Source of the DNA: Darwinibacter acetoxidans_A
GTDB taxonomy: Bacteria > Bacillota > Limnochordia > Darwinibacteriales > Darwinibacteriaceae
Direction: 5' to 3'
Assembly (NCBI GenBank): GCA_041936745.1
Contig: JBHGWS010000002.1
Span: 1 to 15,432 of the forward strand
Length of the DNA: 15,432 nucleotides
Shown: piece after piece, positions 1 to 6,367 of the stretch
Position numbering within the stretch: position 1 is the stretch's first letter
Layout: every line of letters begins with the position of its first letter
Made by a program: the position numbers and the translations under genes
The notes under the pieces: generated by a model
What the model was told of the DNA's origin: nothing
Databases searched by the model: none
The model's input: the letters and a program-made list of their open reading frames with translations, nothing else

Positions 1-1
1 T

Positions 2-772
2 ACAAACAACTTAGACGCGGCACTGGCTGTTTTTGAGGTAACGGACAGCTTCGCAACTCAACTTGAAATCGAATCCTGGGCGGTTCAAATGTCCGAGGCA
101 GGCGGCCTGTCTAATATGCTTCTAGCAGAAGTTGACGGCAAAAGCGGTTTTACCTGGAAGGGAACCGGCCTTGAGCCGGGCCGGCGGGCCCAAGTTTCTT
201 TGATCACCGCTCCGAGACAGGACCCAACGGGAAAACGGCGTTTGGAGAATGGCCTGCATGAACTGAATTCCGGTGCCCTACTCCGCTATGAGCTGGGCAG
301 TGGGCAGCAGAAAATATCCAAAGGCCGGCAGTTTAAGTTAAGAGTAAGAGCAGGGCGGGCTTCGGTTTCACTGGAGATCTCTGCAACAGAAATTGCTTGG
401 TATATCCGCAGGCCCGGTGACTATTTCGCAAAAGCCTTCGATGGAGCCGTACGTACCTCAGGCGGCACGGAAGAAATTAAAATAGGGGTAACCTTCAGCC
501 GATTTGGCAATTTGACATCCGAATCCAACAAAATCATCCCGGTTTTCTACTCCTTCGGTTCGAACGGGCAGCCGGGCCAATGGATTTCCCCGGCAGCTTT
601 AAACGGGAAAACGGAATTGGAGTTAAAAGCATCTGCCGCAAATGATTCTACTTTCAGCCTGTGGCAGAGGGTAGTGTCAGGTGCACAGAGTGTAGGTACA
701 TATCAAAACTGGGGGGTGATTACGTTTACCCTGGTTAACAGCCAGGCGTATCATGCGATCGGCGGTAAATAA
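2..772 (+). CDS. Secreted-type protein with WYxRxPGxYFA motif (5' end outside window)
   Basis: The reading frame is open to the first base of the window, so the ATG at 89 is probably internal and the true start lies upstream; 256 residues are visible. I do not recognise a named family. The visible part is rich in beta-prone alternating residues and has no membrane segment. In its middle is AWYIRRPGDYFA, followed by a G-A-V-R-[ST] stretch. Near the C-terminus are F-S-L-W and N-W-G-V-I-T-F-T-L, and it ends in I-G-G-K. The same landmarks occur in the same order in the next gene, so the two are paralogues. The gap to the next start is 28 nt, which suggests one transcript. Its placement before a signal-peptide protein, an Ig-like protein and a secretin suggests an exported surface or fibre component; that is inference. 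A signal peptide cannot be checked because the N-terminus is missing. Confidence 0.75.
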   Translation, partial: TNNLDAALAVFEVTDSFATQLEIESWAVQMSEAGGLSNMLLAEVDGKSGFTWKGTGLEPGRRAQVSLITAPRQDPTGKRRLENGLHELNSGALLRYELGSGQQKISKGRQFKLRVRAGRASVSLEISATEIAWYIRRPGDYFAKAFDGAVRTSGGTEEIKIGVTFSRFGNLTSESNKIIPVFYSFGSNGQPGQWISPAALNGKTELELKASAANDSTFSLWQRVVSGAQSVGTYQNWGVITFTLVNSQAYHAIGGK

Positions 773-787
773 AAGGCAAGAAAAAAT

Positions 788-793
788 AGGAGG
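788..793 (+). promoter_or_regulatory. Shine-Dalgarno site fixing the start of the second secreted protein
   Basis: A perfect AGGAGG lies 7 nt (all A) before the ATG at 801. This selects 801 over an in-frame ATG at 753 that overlaps the previous gene and would put 16 charged or polar residues before the signal peptide. Confidence 0.85.
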
Positions 794-800
794 AAAAAAA

Positions 801-1478
801 ATGAAAAGAATTATCATATTGACACTTGTTGCGGCTTTAATGGCAGGCCTGTTCAGCAGTCTAACCTTGGCGGCGAACCGGGTAACTGTATGGAAGGTAG
901 ACGGCGAATTGGTGGAAACATCGCAACTGGCCAGGGCTTATACCGGCGGCAGCCACAGCCAAGAATGCAACAATACTCAAACTATCAATTGGGAAACTAA
1001 AGCAGAAGTTGCTCAATGGTTGGATTTGTTCGTCAACGGCACGCAATGGCGCTGGTATGTCCGCAAGCCGGGAACTTACTTCGCTGACTGTATCGGCGGA
1101 CAGATCCGCAGTAACGGCGACGTAACCATCCAATTCGAAGGTTTCGGACCTCTACTCGCCAGTGATGCAGAAACAGCCGTCAATCCGGAAATTGCAACCC
1201 GGTACGGTTTTGATCTGGGAAGCGGCCAAGGCCCCCTGAGTGAAATTGACGATTGGTCCGGCTGGTATGCAGCTCAGCTGCCCAATATCAACATTCCCGA
1301 CAGCGAACTTTTACACGGTGATGGGCAGAACTTCAAGCTGTGGAACATGATCGAGGTTGTTCCCTGCAATTCGGCGAAAGTCCCGTTTTACAGCAACTCC
1401 GGAACCATCACCGTTACATTGGCCAGCCAAAAGCCGTGGATCGTTGGTGGGGAATTTGCCAATCAGTACAATTTCTAA
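801..1478 (+). CDS. Secreted protein, paralogue of the preceding gene
   Basis: 225 residues from the ATG chosen by the AGGAGG site. The N-terminus is a clear signal peptide: K2 R3, hydrophobic residues 4-18, and a likely cleavage site after L-T-L-A (residue 24). The mature part contains WYVRKPGTYFA at about 85-95, G-G-Q-I-R-S-N-G just after, F-K-L-W and N-S-G-T-I-T-V-T-L near the end, and I-V-G-G before an 8-residue tail. These match the first gene, although the middle regions differ. It has three cysteines; C56 and C97 could form a disulphide outside the cytoplasm. No membrane anchor or sorting signal is seen. The family is unknown to me. Exported surface or fibre subunit handled by the downstream secretin locus is an inference from position only. 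Two hairpins follow the stop codon. Confidence 0.85.
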   Translation: MKRIIILTLVAALMAGLFSSLTLAANRVTVWKVDGELVETSQLARAYTGGSHSQECNNTQTINWETKAEVAQWLDLFVNGTQWRWYVRKPGTYFADCIGGQIRSNGDVTIQFEGFGPLLASDAETAVNPEIATRYGFDLGSGQGPLSEIDDWSGWYAAQLPNINIPDSELLHGDGQNFKLWNMIEVVPCNSAKVPFYSNSGTITVTLASQKPWIVGGEFANQYNF

Positions 1479-1495
1479 GGCAGGCTATCTTTAAT

Positions 1496-1510
1496 AGGCG
1501 GTAACCGCCT
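1496..1510 (+). other. Short hairpin after the second secreted protein
   Basis: AGGCGG and CCGCCT form a 6-bp stem with a TAA loop, 17 nt after the stop codon at 1478, followed by TTGATT. It is too short and T-poor to be a convincing terminator alone. With the longer hairpin 10 nt downstream it may stabilise or attenuate the message. Confidence 0.45.
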
Positions 1511-1520
1511 TTGATTGGAC

Positions 1521-1552
1521 AGGCTTGCCGGGGTTGCGGCCCCGGCAAGCCT
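1521..1552 (+). terminator. Perfect 13-bp hairpin, terminator-like without T-tract
   Basis: AGGCTTGCCGGGG (1521-1533) and CCCCGGCAAGCCT (1540-1552) pair perfectly around the 6-nt loop TTGCGG. The next bases are CTGCTTGAGG on the + strand, so the U-run of a classical Rho-independent terminator is missing. It may protect the 3' end of the first two messages or reduce expression of the secretin genes relative to the two secreted proteins. The sequence does not decide between these. Confidence 0.5.
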
Positions 1553-1596
1553 CTGCTTGAGGAAGCGAAAAATACGGTTTTCTTGGGGTGAAGGGG

Positions 1597-3252
1597 ATGT
1601 GTCGAGAACTACAATCTAAGCCTTACCGGATTTGTTTGCTGGCGTTTAGCCTGTTGTTAATTTTCTGTTTTAAACTGCATGCCCAGGGGCCAACGCTTTC
1701 CCTGGATCCTATCCTGGTGGAGAAGACAATCAGGGCCGGTCAAACTTTAACGCAGGTAATTAACCTAGACAATTCAGATAAATACAACACCATTGTACTC
1801 CAGGTAGCGACGGCCGACATCAAGGAAGACTTAAGCGGCGTTTATCATTTAAGGCCGCCCGGAAGTTATGCGCACAGCTTAACAGAATACATCGAAGTTT
1901 CACCAACAAAATTGAGTATCCCACCGGGAGGCACTGCAGAGGTTTTGGTAACGATAGCCATCCCCAGGGGAAGCTTTGGCGGGCGGTACGGTGCGGTTAC
2001 TTTTACAGTAGTCCCGGAGATGATGGAAACCGAAGCTGATCAGTTGGGCGCAACTCTTTTTACTTTCCAAATAGCCAGTTTTTTTGAAATAGTGGTTGAA
2101 GGATCGAATCTACGGCGGGAGGCTTACGTTGAATCTTTATCTGTTTCGCCTTCCGGCGATTTCCCTGCACTGCGGCCGTTTGTGGGGCGAGATGCAGTAG
2201 TGTTTACAGCCGCAGTGAACAACACGGGGAATGTGCATATTGTCACGAGAGGATCGCTGCTCTTAACAACCCCCGATGGCAGGACAGTTGCCCGCTACCC
2301 GTTGGGCGGCGGCCGCGGTGTGATCTTGCCTTCAGCGGTGGTACAGCTGCAAACAGTAATTCCGAAGAACATCAACCCCGGTGATTATACCGCCAGGGCT
2401 GTCATTGAATATGGCGGCAGGAGGCCTTTAATTGCTACCACGAATTTCACGGTCGGCGAAGACGAAATTCAAACAAGTGCCATGAGTGAGCTGATCCCCC
2501 TTTCCCATTTTTCCGTATCGCCGGATAATCTGGAGATAGCATTACGGCCGGGAGCGTTTCAGAGCGCTGTCCTGCAGGTCACAAATCATGGGGACGAAGC
2601 TATTGATGTGACTGGCCTTGTACTGCCTCTTGAATTTGACATCTATGGCGGCCTTGTTCCCGGCGAAGAGCGAGGTGAAGCCGTTGCCTGGGTTGAGCTT
2701 AACCCACAGTTTTTTTCACTTATGCCGGGGCGGACCCGGAGGATTCGCCTGACATTACGCCCACCGCGGAATTTAACAGAAAGCATTTTCAGCGATATCC
2801 TCTTCAAATCGCAGACCAGTGACGGTTCAAGCGTCGAAGCGGGTGTCAGCCTATTGGGAGTCTTGGGCACAGGCTTGGAAAAGATCGGTAGTGTAGAGAT
2901 TGTCAGCGCCGGTGAAGCTGACGGCGGGCTTGCAGTTGATTCCATCTTTCAAAACACGGGGGCAGCCGCGGTGATTCCATCTGTGGAGTTGGTGCTTAAC
3001 CAAATCCATCCGCAAGAAGAAGCGGCAGGCGGCAGGATCATTCCCGGTTGGACAGAGACGCTAAATGTAGTGGAATTACCGACTACAGCCAACCCAGTCT
3101 TACCGGGAGCAAAGCGGCTTTTTAGTTTTATGCTGCCAACCGGCTTGGCGGACGGGGAATACCAGTTGATAATCAGGGTTGATTACGGCGGTCACGAACC
3201 GGCCATTGGGCGGCTGGGGATAAGAATAGGGGGTATGGAAGAGAATGAATAA
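1597..3252 (+). CDS. Exported multi-domain Ig-like protein with DUF916-like N-terminus
   Basis: 551 residues from the ATG at 1597, preceded by GGGGTGA (1585-1591) at good spacing; a GTG at 1588 is in frame but poorly placed. The signal peptide has a hydrophobic core at about 12-27 and probable cleavage after H-A or H-A-Q (29-30). No C-terminal membrane segment is present. Residues 30-140 follow the pattern of the DUF916 (WxL-interacting, peptidoglycan-binding) domain: a G-Q-T-L strand, N-S-D, a 'H-S-L-T-E-Y' segment, then P-G-G-T-A-E-V and G-S-F-G-G-R-Y-G. The protein is internally duplicated: ILPSA...GDYTARAVIEYGG (about 243-274) matches VLPGA...GEYQLIIRVDYGG (about 502-532), each after an N-N-T-G or Q-N-T-G strand. 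It overlaps the secretin start by 8 nt, so translation is probably coupled. A periplasmic adaptor or chaperone-like role is inferred, not shown. Confidence 0.8.
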   Translation: MCRELQSKPYRICLLAFSLLLIFCFKLHAQGPTLSLDPILVEKTIRAGQTLTQVINLDNSDKYNTIVLQVATADIKEDLSGVYHLRPPGSYAHSLTEYIEVSPTKLSIPPGGTAEVLVTIAIPRGSFGGRYGAVTFTVVPEMMETEADQLGATLFTFQIASFFEIVVEGSNLRREAYVESLSVSPSGDFPALRPFVGRDAVVFTAAVNNTGNVHIVTRGSLLLTTPDGRTVARYPLGGGRGVILPSAVVQLQTVIPKNINPGDYTARAVIEYGGRRPLIATTNFTVGEDEIQTSAMSELIPLSHFSVSPDNLEIALRPGAFQSAVLQVTNHGDEAIDVTGLVLPLEFDIYGGLVPGEERGEAVAWVELNPQFFSLMPGRTRRIRLTLRPPRNLTESIFSDILFKSQTSDGSSVEAGVSLLGVLGTGLEKIGSVEIVSAGEADGGLAVDSIFQNTGAAAVIPSVELVLNQIHPQEEAAGGRIIPGWTETLNVVELPTTANPVLPGAKRLFSFMLPTGLADGEYQLIIRVDYGGHEPAIGRLGIRIGGMEENE

Positions 3253-4474
3253 AAAAGTTTTTAGGGCACCCGTTGTATTGGCGGTTGTTTTCGCTCTTAC
3301 TCTAGTTTTGGCTTCAACAGGATGGGCGAAACGTTTTGAAGATATTCTGATATCGAACATGTTTTACGACACCTATATTTTGGATGCATTAAACGACATC
3401 GCAATTCAAGCAGAGATACCAATTATTGCTGACAGCACTGTAACCGGCTTTATAACTACAGAGTTCGAAGATCTGGCTTTGGAAGATGCCTTAAGCCGCA
3501 TCTGCGTACCTTTAGGCTTTACTTTCCGCTATTTGGAAGAAGGCTACTATTTAGTAGGTGCCATTGATCTCAAAAATCCCTCGTTTACTCTGCTGAGCGA
3601 TGTGGCGATTTTCAAAACCAGTTTTGTTCCGGCTAAAACCGTGGCGGATTTATTGTCGGAATACTACCGTCCTTACGTCAAAGTTGACAGTACCTTGAAC
3701 ACCTTAGTTGTGACCGGGTCGCCGGAAATGCTGCGGCGGATCTCCTCTGACATTTCCCGCATTGATTTACCTGTCCGCCAAGTTATGTTGGAGGTTTTGA
3801 TTATCGAACTGACGGAAGACGCCCGCAAAGCCCTGGGAACCGAATGGCAGTGGAAAGGCACAAAATCTAAGACAACTGCCACCGGCGAAGTCGGTTTCGT
3901 TGTTTCTGCATTAAGAGCCACTTCGACCATTGCGTACGACTATGTTGCCGGTGTTGCTTCCTTTTTAACTGCTCTCAAGCCAATGGTAGAAGCCGGAAAA
4001 GCAAAAGTCCGCGCAAACCCCAGAATTGTGGCAATGGATGGCCACGAAGCAGACATCTTCCTCGGCCAGGAGCAGTCATTTATCGTGGAGACGGAATCTG
4101 CAACCGGAACCCTAACCAGGCAGCGGGTAATCATTAAAAGCGGTGTCACTTTGAATTTCCTGGCACAAATCGCACCAACGGGGGATATTACAGTAAAACT
4201 GGAGCCGGAAGTAAGCCAAATTACCGGCTTTAACCAAGACGGCTACCCTATTGTCTCCAGCAGGCGCGCCAACACTACCGTGCGGGTACGCAATCAAGAA
4301 ACGTTTGTCCTGGGCGGGCTGGTTAATGAATTCGAAAGTTCAAGCGTGGGAAAAGTCCCCATTTTAGGAGACATCCCCTTGCTTGGAAAATTATTCCGGA
4401 CAGAAAGGAATGAGAGAAGCGAGACAGAAGTAATAATCATGGTCACACCACATATCATCGAAGGGGATGAATAG
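3245..4474 (+). CDS. Short secretin (GspD/PilQ family outer-membrane channel)
   Basis: 409 residues, clearly a secretin. Residues 1-28 are a signal peptide ending G-W-A. Residues 31-108 resemble the STN/N0 domain (DALNDIA...ITTEFEDLALEDAL). Residues 115-190 form one N1-type secretin_N domain (LNTLVVTGSPEMLRRI). Residues 235-405 are the channel domain, with ANPRIVAMDGHEADIFLG and the family signature VPILGDIPLLGKLF (371-384), then VIIMVTPHII. Known PilQ and GspD are usually 600 residues or more with several N-domains or an AMIN domain; this one is compact and lacks a long pilotin-binding tail. Secretins form multimeric pores in an outer membrane, so this implies a diderm cell. The start lies inside the upstream gene (8-nt overlap). 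No partner ATPase or inner-membrane component is present in the window, so type II, type IV pilus and other systems cannot be told apart. Confidence 0.95.
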   Translation: MNKKVFRAPVVLAVVFALTLVLASTGWAKRFEDILISNMFYDTYILDALNDIAIQAEIPIIADSTVTGFITTEFEDLALEDALSRICVPLGFTFRYLEEGYYLVGAIDLKNPSFTLLSDVAIFKTSFVPAKTVADLLSEYYRPYVKVDSTLNTLVVTGSPEMLRRISSDISRIDLPVRQVMLEVLIIELTEDARKALGTEWQWKGTKSKTTATGEVGFVVSALRATSTIAYDYVAGVASFLTALKPMVEAGKAKVRANPRIVAMDGHEADIFLGQEQSFIVETESATGTLTRQRVIIKSGVTLNFLAQIAPTGDITVKLEPEVSQITGFNQDGYPIVSSRRANTTVRVRNQETFVLGGLVNEFESSSVGKVPILGDIPLLGKLFRTERNERSETEVIIMVTPHIIEGDE

Positions 4475-4477
4475 GCC

Positions 4478-5188
4478 GTGATATTTCGTCAACAAATTTT
4501 GGCGATCTTGGTTATTACCTTTGTTTTGGGTACAGGCCTCGTACAGGCATTTACACCGGACCGCGCCTTGGAAAACCCCTTATTCTTAGCCGAAATCGGG
4601 GATAAGCAATTGCTTTTCGCAAGCTGTGCCTGGAACGCGAGAGTGTGCCAAGTCTTCTACGCGGAATACGATGAGTTCGCGAAAGGCTACGGTGCCATCG
4701 CCCTGCAGACCGCGGGAAAAGATAAACCCGTCAGCTTTTCTTTCATCGCTGTCAAGGAGTTTGATGACATCAGCGTTGCTGTGGGGGTGCACCGGGTGCC
4801 CGGTGAAGTAAATCTGGCGGCAGGCCTGGCTTATAATTACGGAAAAACCAGTGTAAGGGCAGCGGTCCATGCCATACCGGTGATCCCTTTAATTGAAAAG
4901 GCGGCAGATACCGTTCTATCTCTGGGGGCTGCCACGGCCCTGACAGAAACAGTTTCAGTAGGTGTGGATTTCTTCCCCCATGAGGAATGGGCTTTCGAAA
5001 TCTACTCATCTTTTTCGCCGGCCCCGCCGCTTAAGACGCTCATCAGCATCGGCTTAAAGGGTACAGCCTGGCATGATGCGGGAATAAAACTGTGGTTTGA
5101 TTACAAAGACTGGTTAATTCACGTGGGATATACTATTAGAAACGGTCCATCGAACGATCTGCGCTGCGGCATCGGATTTAAATTTTAG
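4478..5188 (+). CDS. Putative small outer-membrane beta-barrel protein
   Basis: 236 residues from GTG at 4478, three bases after the secretin stop, with GGGGATGA (4463-4470) as ribosome-binding site. A signal peptide (hydrophobic residues 6-22) probably ends after V-Q-A (24). The rest alternates polar and hydrophobic or aromatic residues in short strands separated by turns, for example VNLAAGLAYNYG, VSVGVDFFP and AGIKLWFDYKDW. The chain ends in R-C-G-I-G-F-K-F; a C-terminal Phe in a final beta-strand is the classic signal recognised by BamA in outer-membrane proteins. I do not recognise a named family. Its place directly behind a secretin suggests an accessory of the outer-membrane channel or an anchoring protein. 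The barrel call is inferred from pattern; two cysteines near the mature N-terminus (C50, C57) could form a disulphide. Confidence 0.7.
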   Translation: MIFRQQILAILVITFVLGTGLVQAFTPDRALENPLFLAEIGDKQLLFASCAWNARVCQVFYAEYDEFAKGYGAIALQTAGKDKPVSFSFIAVKEFDDISVAVGVHRVPGEVNLAAGLAYNYGKTSVRAAVHAIPVIPLIEKAADTVLSLGAATALTETVSVGVDFFPHEEWAFEIYSSFSPAPPLKTLISIGLKGTAWHDAGIKLWFDYKDWLIHVGYTIRNGPSNDLRCGIGFKF

Positions 5189-5221
5189 CAGCCGCCTGTT
5201 TAAGCCGGTTGCCTGGCCGCG

Positions 5222-5253
5222 ATCCGCCGACCAATCGGCGGATTGTTCCTTAT
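5222..5253 (+). terminator. Probable terminator of the secretin locus
   Basis: ATCCGCCGA (5222-5230) and TCGGCGGAT (5235-5243) form a perfect 9-bp stem with a CCAA loop, followed by TGTTCCTTAT. It sits 34 nt after the last + strand gene and before convergent minus-strand genes. The T-tract is interrupted, so efficiency is uncertain; on the minus strand no T-run follows. Confidence 0.65.
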
Positions 5254-5321
5254 CGGCTCAGTATCCTAAACAATCCCGCGGCAATGATTAAAGATCCAAC
5301 TGTTTCTTCCCATCGAGCCAT
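5250..5321 (-). CDS. Possible 23-residue membrane peptide downstream of the Uma2 gene
   Basis: Very tentative. An ATG at 5321 opens a 23-residue frame with a charged N-terminus (MARWEE) and a hydrophobic helix (VGSLIIAAGLFRIL). A weak AGGCGG lies 4 nt upstream. The same frame continues back without a stop to the TAG of the Uma2 gene, so the stretch could equally be a lost or read-through C-terminal extension, or chance. An open run of this length is not statistically remarkable. Confidence 0.2.
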   Translation of the reverse strand: MARWEETVGSLIIAAGLFRILSR

Positions 5322-5360
5322 AGGGCCGCCTGCGGTGAGACCAGAGGGGCGAAAATAATC

Positions 5361-6113
5361 CTACTGCATTTCCGGTTCTTTAAACAAAGCAGCAAGGTCA
5401 ACTATCAAACCGGGGAAGTCGGGATGTTTTAGATTCCCGTCGCCTAACGTCAGCAGGACTGCGTATTTTCCCTCGGACAGTTTAAGGCATTCGATTGTGT
5501 TTTCCAGAGGGTTAACCAGCCAGTAGTGCTCGATACCGGCATTTTGATAGCTGTTCAGTTTTTGCACGCGATCAGTTCCGGCAGTGGAAGGGGAAAGAAT
5601 CTCCACCACCAGCAGGGGCAGAGAATCGACGGGATTGTTTTGAGCAGGGCGGGTACCCGGCAAATAGAATAAATCCGGCTGCACCACCGTATAATCATCG
5701 AGATAGACATCGAGAGGCGCGTTAAATACCTCGCCTGCTGGATCTTCTTTTTCAAAATAATTGACCAAAAGTCGCTGTAATCTGCGGGAAACCCTTTGGT
5801 GCTGATAGGTTGGGCTCGGTTCTCTTACTAAGATGCCATCAATCAACTGGAGGGTACAGCCCGTTTCCGGCGGCAGTTTGGCAAACTCTTTGTAAGTCAT
5901 TTTTGTTTTAGGCAAGTAGGATGCATCTTCTTCACTGACAATCTGCCCCCGCTGCAGCGCGCTTAAAACTTCCTCTTTAACATAGCGGTAACGCTGTGGG
6001 CCGATCTCAAGATAAGGAATGCGCTTGGCGCGCGTATAGCGCCAAATCGTTTCAACTGATACGCCTAAAGCCTCTGCCAAATCTTTGGCTGTGATAAGCT
6101 TTTTTTCGGCCAA
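5361..6113 (-). CDS. Uma2-family putative nuclease with N-terminal excisionase-like HTH
   Basis: 250 residues. Residues 6-54 are an excisionase/MerR-like DNA-binding domain: ITAKDLAEALGVSVETIWRY, then R-I-P-Y-L-E-I-G and R-Y-V-K-E-E-V. After a linker, residues 72-245 are a Uma2 (DUF820) domain of the PD-(D/E)XK nuclease superfamily. Visible candidate catalytic residues are D147 in V-Q-P-D-L-F-Y, E171 in V-V-E-I-L-S-P-S-T and K185 in D-R-V-Q-K-L-N-S-Y, followed by the typical H-Y-W-L-V-N-P. Uma2 proteins are predicted nucleases whose biological role is poorly defined; many occur in multiple copies per genome. The start is TTG, selected by AGAGGTGATC just upstream; no ATG gives a better start. 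It stands alone between convergent and divergent neighbours and probably has its own promoter. No toxin, methylase or transposase partner is seen. Confidence 0.88.
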   Translation of the reverse strand: MAEKKLITAKDLAEALGVSVETIWRYTRAKRIPYLEIGPQRYRYVKEEVLSALQRGQIVSEEDASYLPKTKMTYKEFAKLPPETGCTLQLIDGILVREPSPTYQHQRVSRRLQRLLVNYFEKEDPAGEVFNAPLDVYLDDYTVVQPDLFYLPGTRPAQNNPVDSLPLLVVEILSPSTAGTDRVQKLNSYQNAGIEHYWLVNPLENTIECLKLSEGKYAVLLTLGDGNLKHPDFPGLIVDLAALFKEPEMQ

Positions 6114-6116
6114 TTA

Positions 6117-6126
6117 GATCACCTCT
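6117..6126 (-). promoter_or_regulatory. Ribosome-binding site supporting the TTG start of the Uma2 gene
   Basis: On the minus strand AGAGGTGATC lies just before the TTG at 6113, with 8 nt between GAGG and the start codon. It is the reason for accepting a TTG start. Confidence 0.7.
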
Positions 6127-6133
6127 TAACATA

Positions 6134-6162
6134 AGTTTACAACCTTTCGTAAGCAATCTCAA
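6134..6162 (-). promoter_or_regulatory. Candidate sigma-A-type promoter of the Uma2 gene
   Basis: On the minus strand TTGAGA (6157-6162) and TAAACT (6134-6139) are separated by 17 nt. Transcription would begin only a few bases before the ribosome-binding site, giving a very short leader. The hexamers are imperfect, so the call rests on spacing and position. Confidence 0.4.
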
Positions 6163-6170
6163 CTTAAATC

Positions 6171-6208
6171 AACCCCTGTAGTCTAAGCGCGGTTTGCTGC
6201 AGGGGGTT
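6171..6208. other. Imperfect hairpin upstream of the Uma2 promoter
   Basis: AACCCCTGTAG (6171-6181) and CTGCAGGGGGTT (6197-6208) pair over 11 positions with one G bulge and one G-T pair, around a 15-nt loop. No T-run follows on either strand, so it is not an ordinary terminator. It could be an operator, a remnant of a mobile-element end, or chance. Confidence 0.35.
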
Positions 6209-6263
6209 AACCATGGCGAAAAGCGGTAGCAAGACATTTTTCAAAGGCCGGTTCTTGCTTGTT

Positions 6264-6297
6264 TTGGCTTAAAAGACGAACCTACTTCGTAAGCCAA
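6264..6297. other. Bulged 12-bp hairpin in the intergenic stretch
   Basis: TTGGCTT (6264-6270) pairs with AAGCCAA (6291-6297), and inside it ACGAA (6276-6280) pairs with TTCGT (6286-6290) around a CCTAC loop. A 5-nt AAAAG bulge separates the two stems. There is no coding explanation and no T-run. A structured RNA or a mobile-element relic are possibilities without further support. Confidence 0.35.
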
Positions 6298-6367
6298 GTA
6301 CAGTATTGTAGACGTTTCAGGCACTGCCGCAACCACTGTTTATATCACCCATAATTTAAGGTAAGGG

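Noticed and set aside
89..772. ATG at 89 as the true start of the first gene
   Set aside because: The frame is open and protein-like back to position 2, and no good ribosome-binding site precedes 89; the gene is cut by the window edge.
753..800. In-frame ATG at 753 as start of the second secreted protein
   Set aside because: It overlaps the upstream gene and puts a charged stretch before the signal peptide; AGGAGG points to 801.
861..1133. Minus-strand 90-codon ORF
   Set aside because: It lies wholly inside the + strand secreted-protein gene, has no ribosome-binding site or family features, and is a shadow frame.
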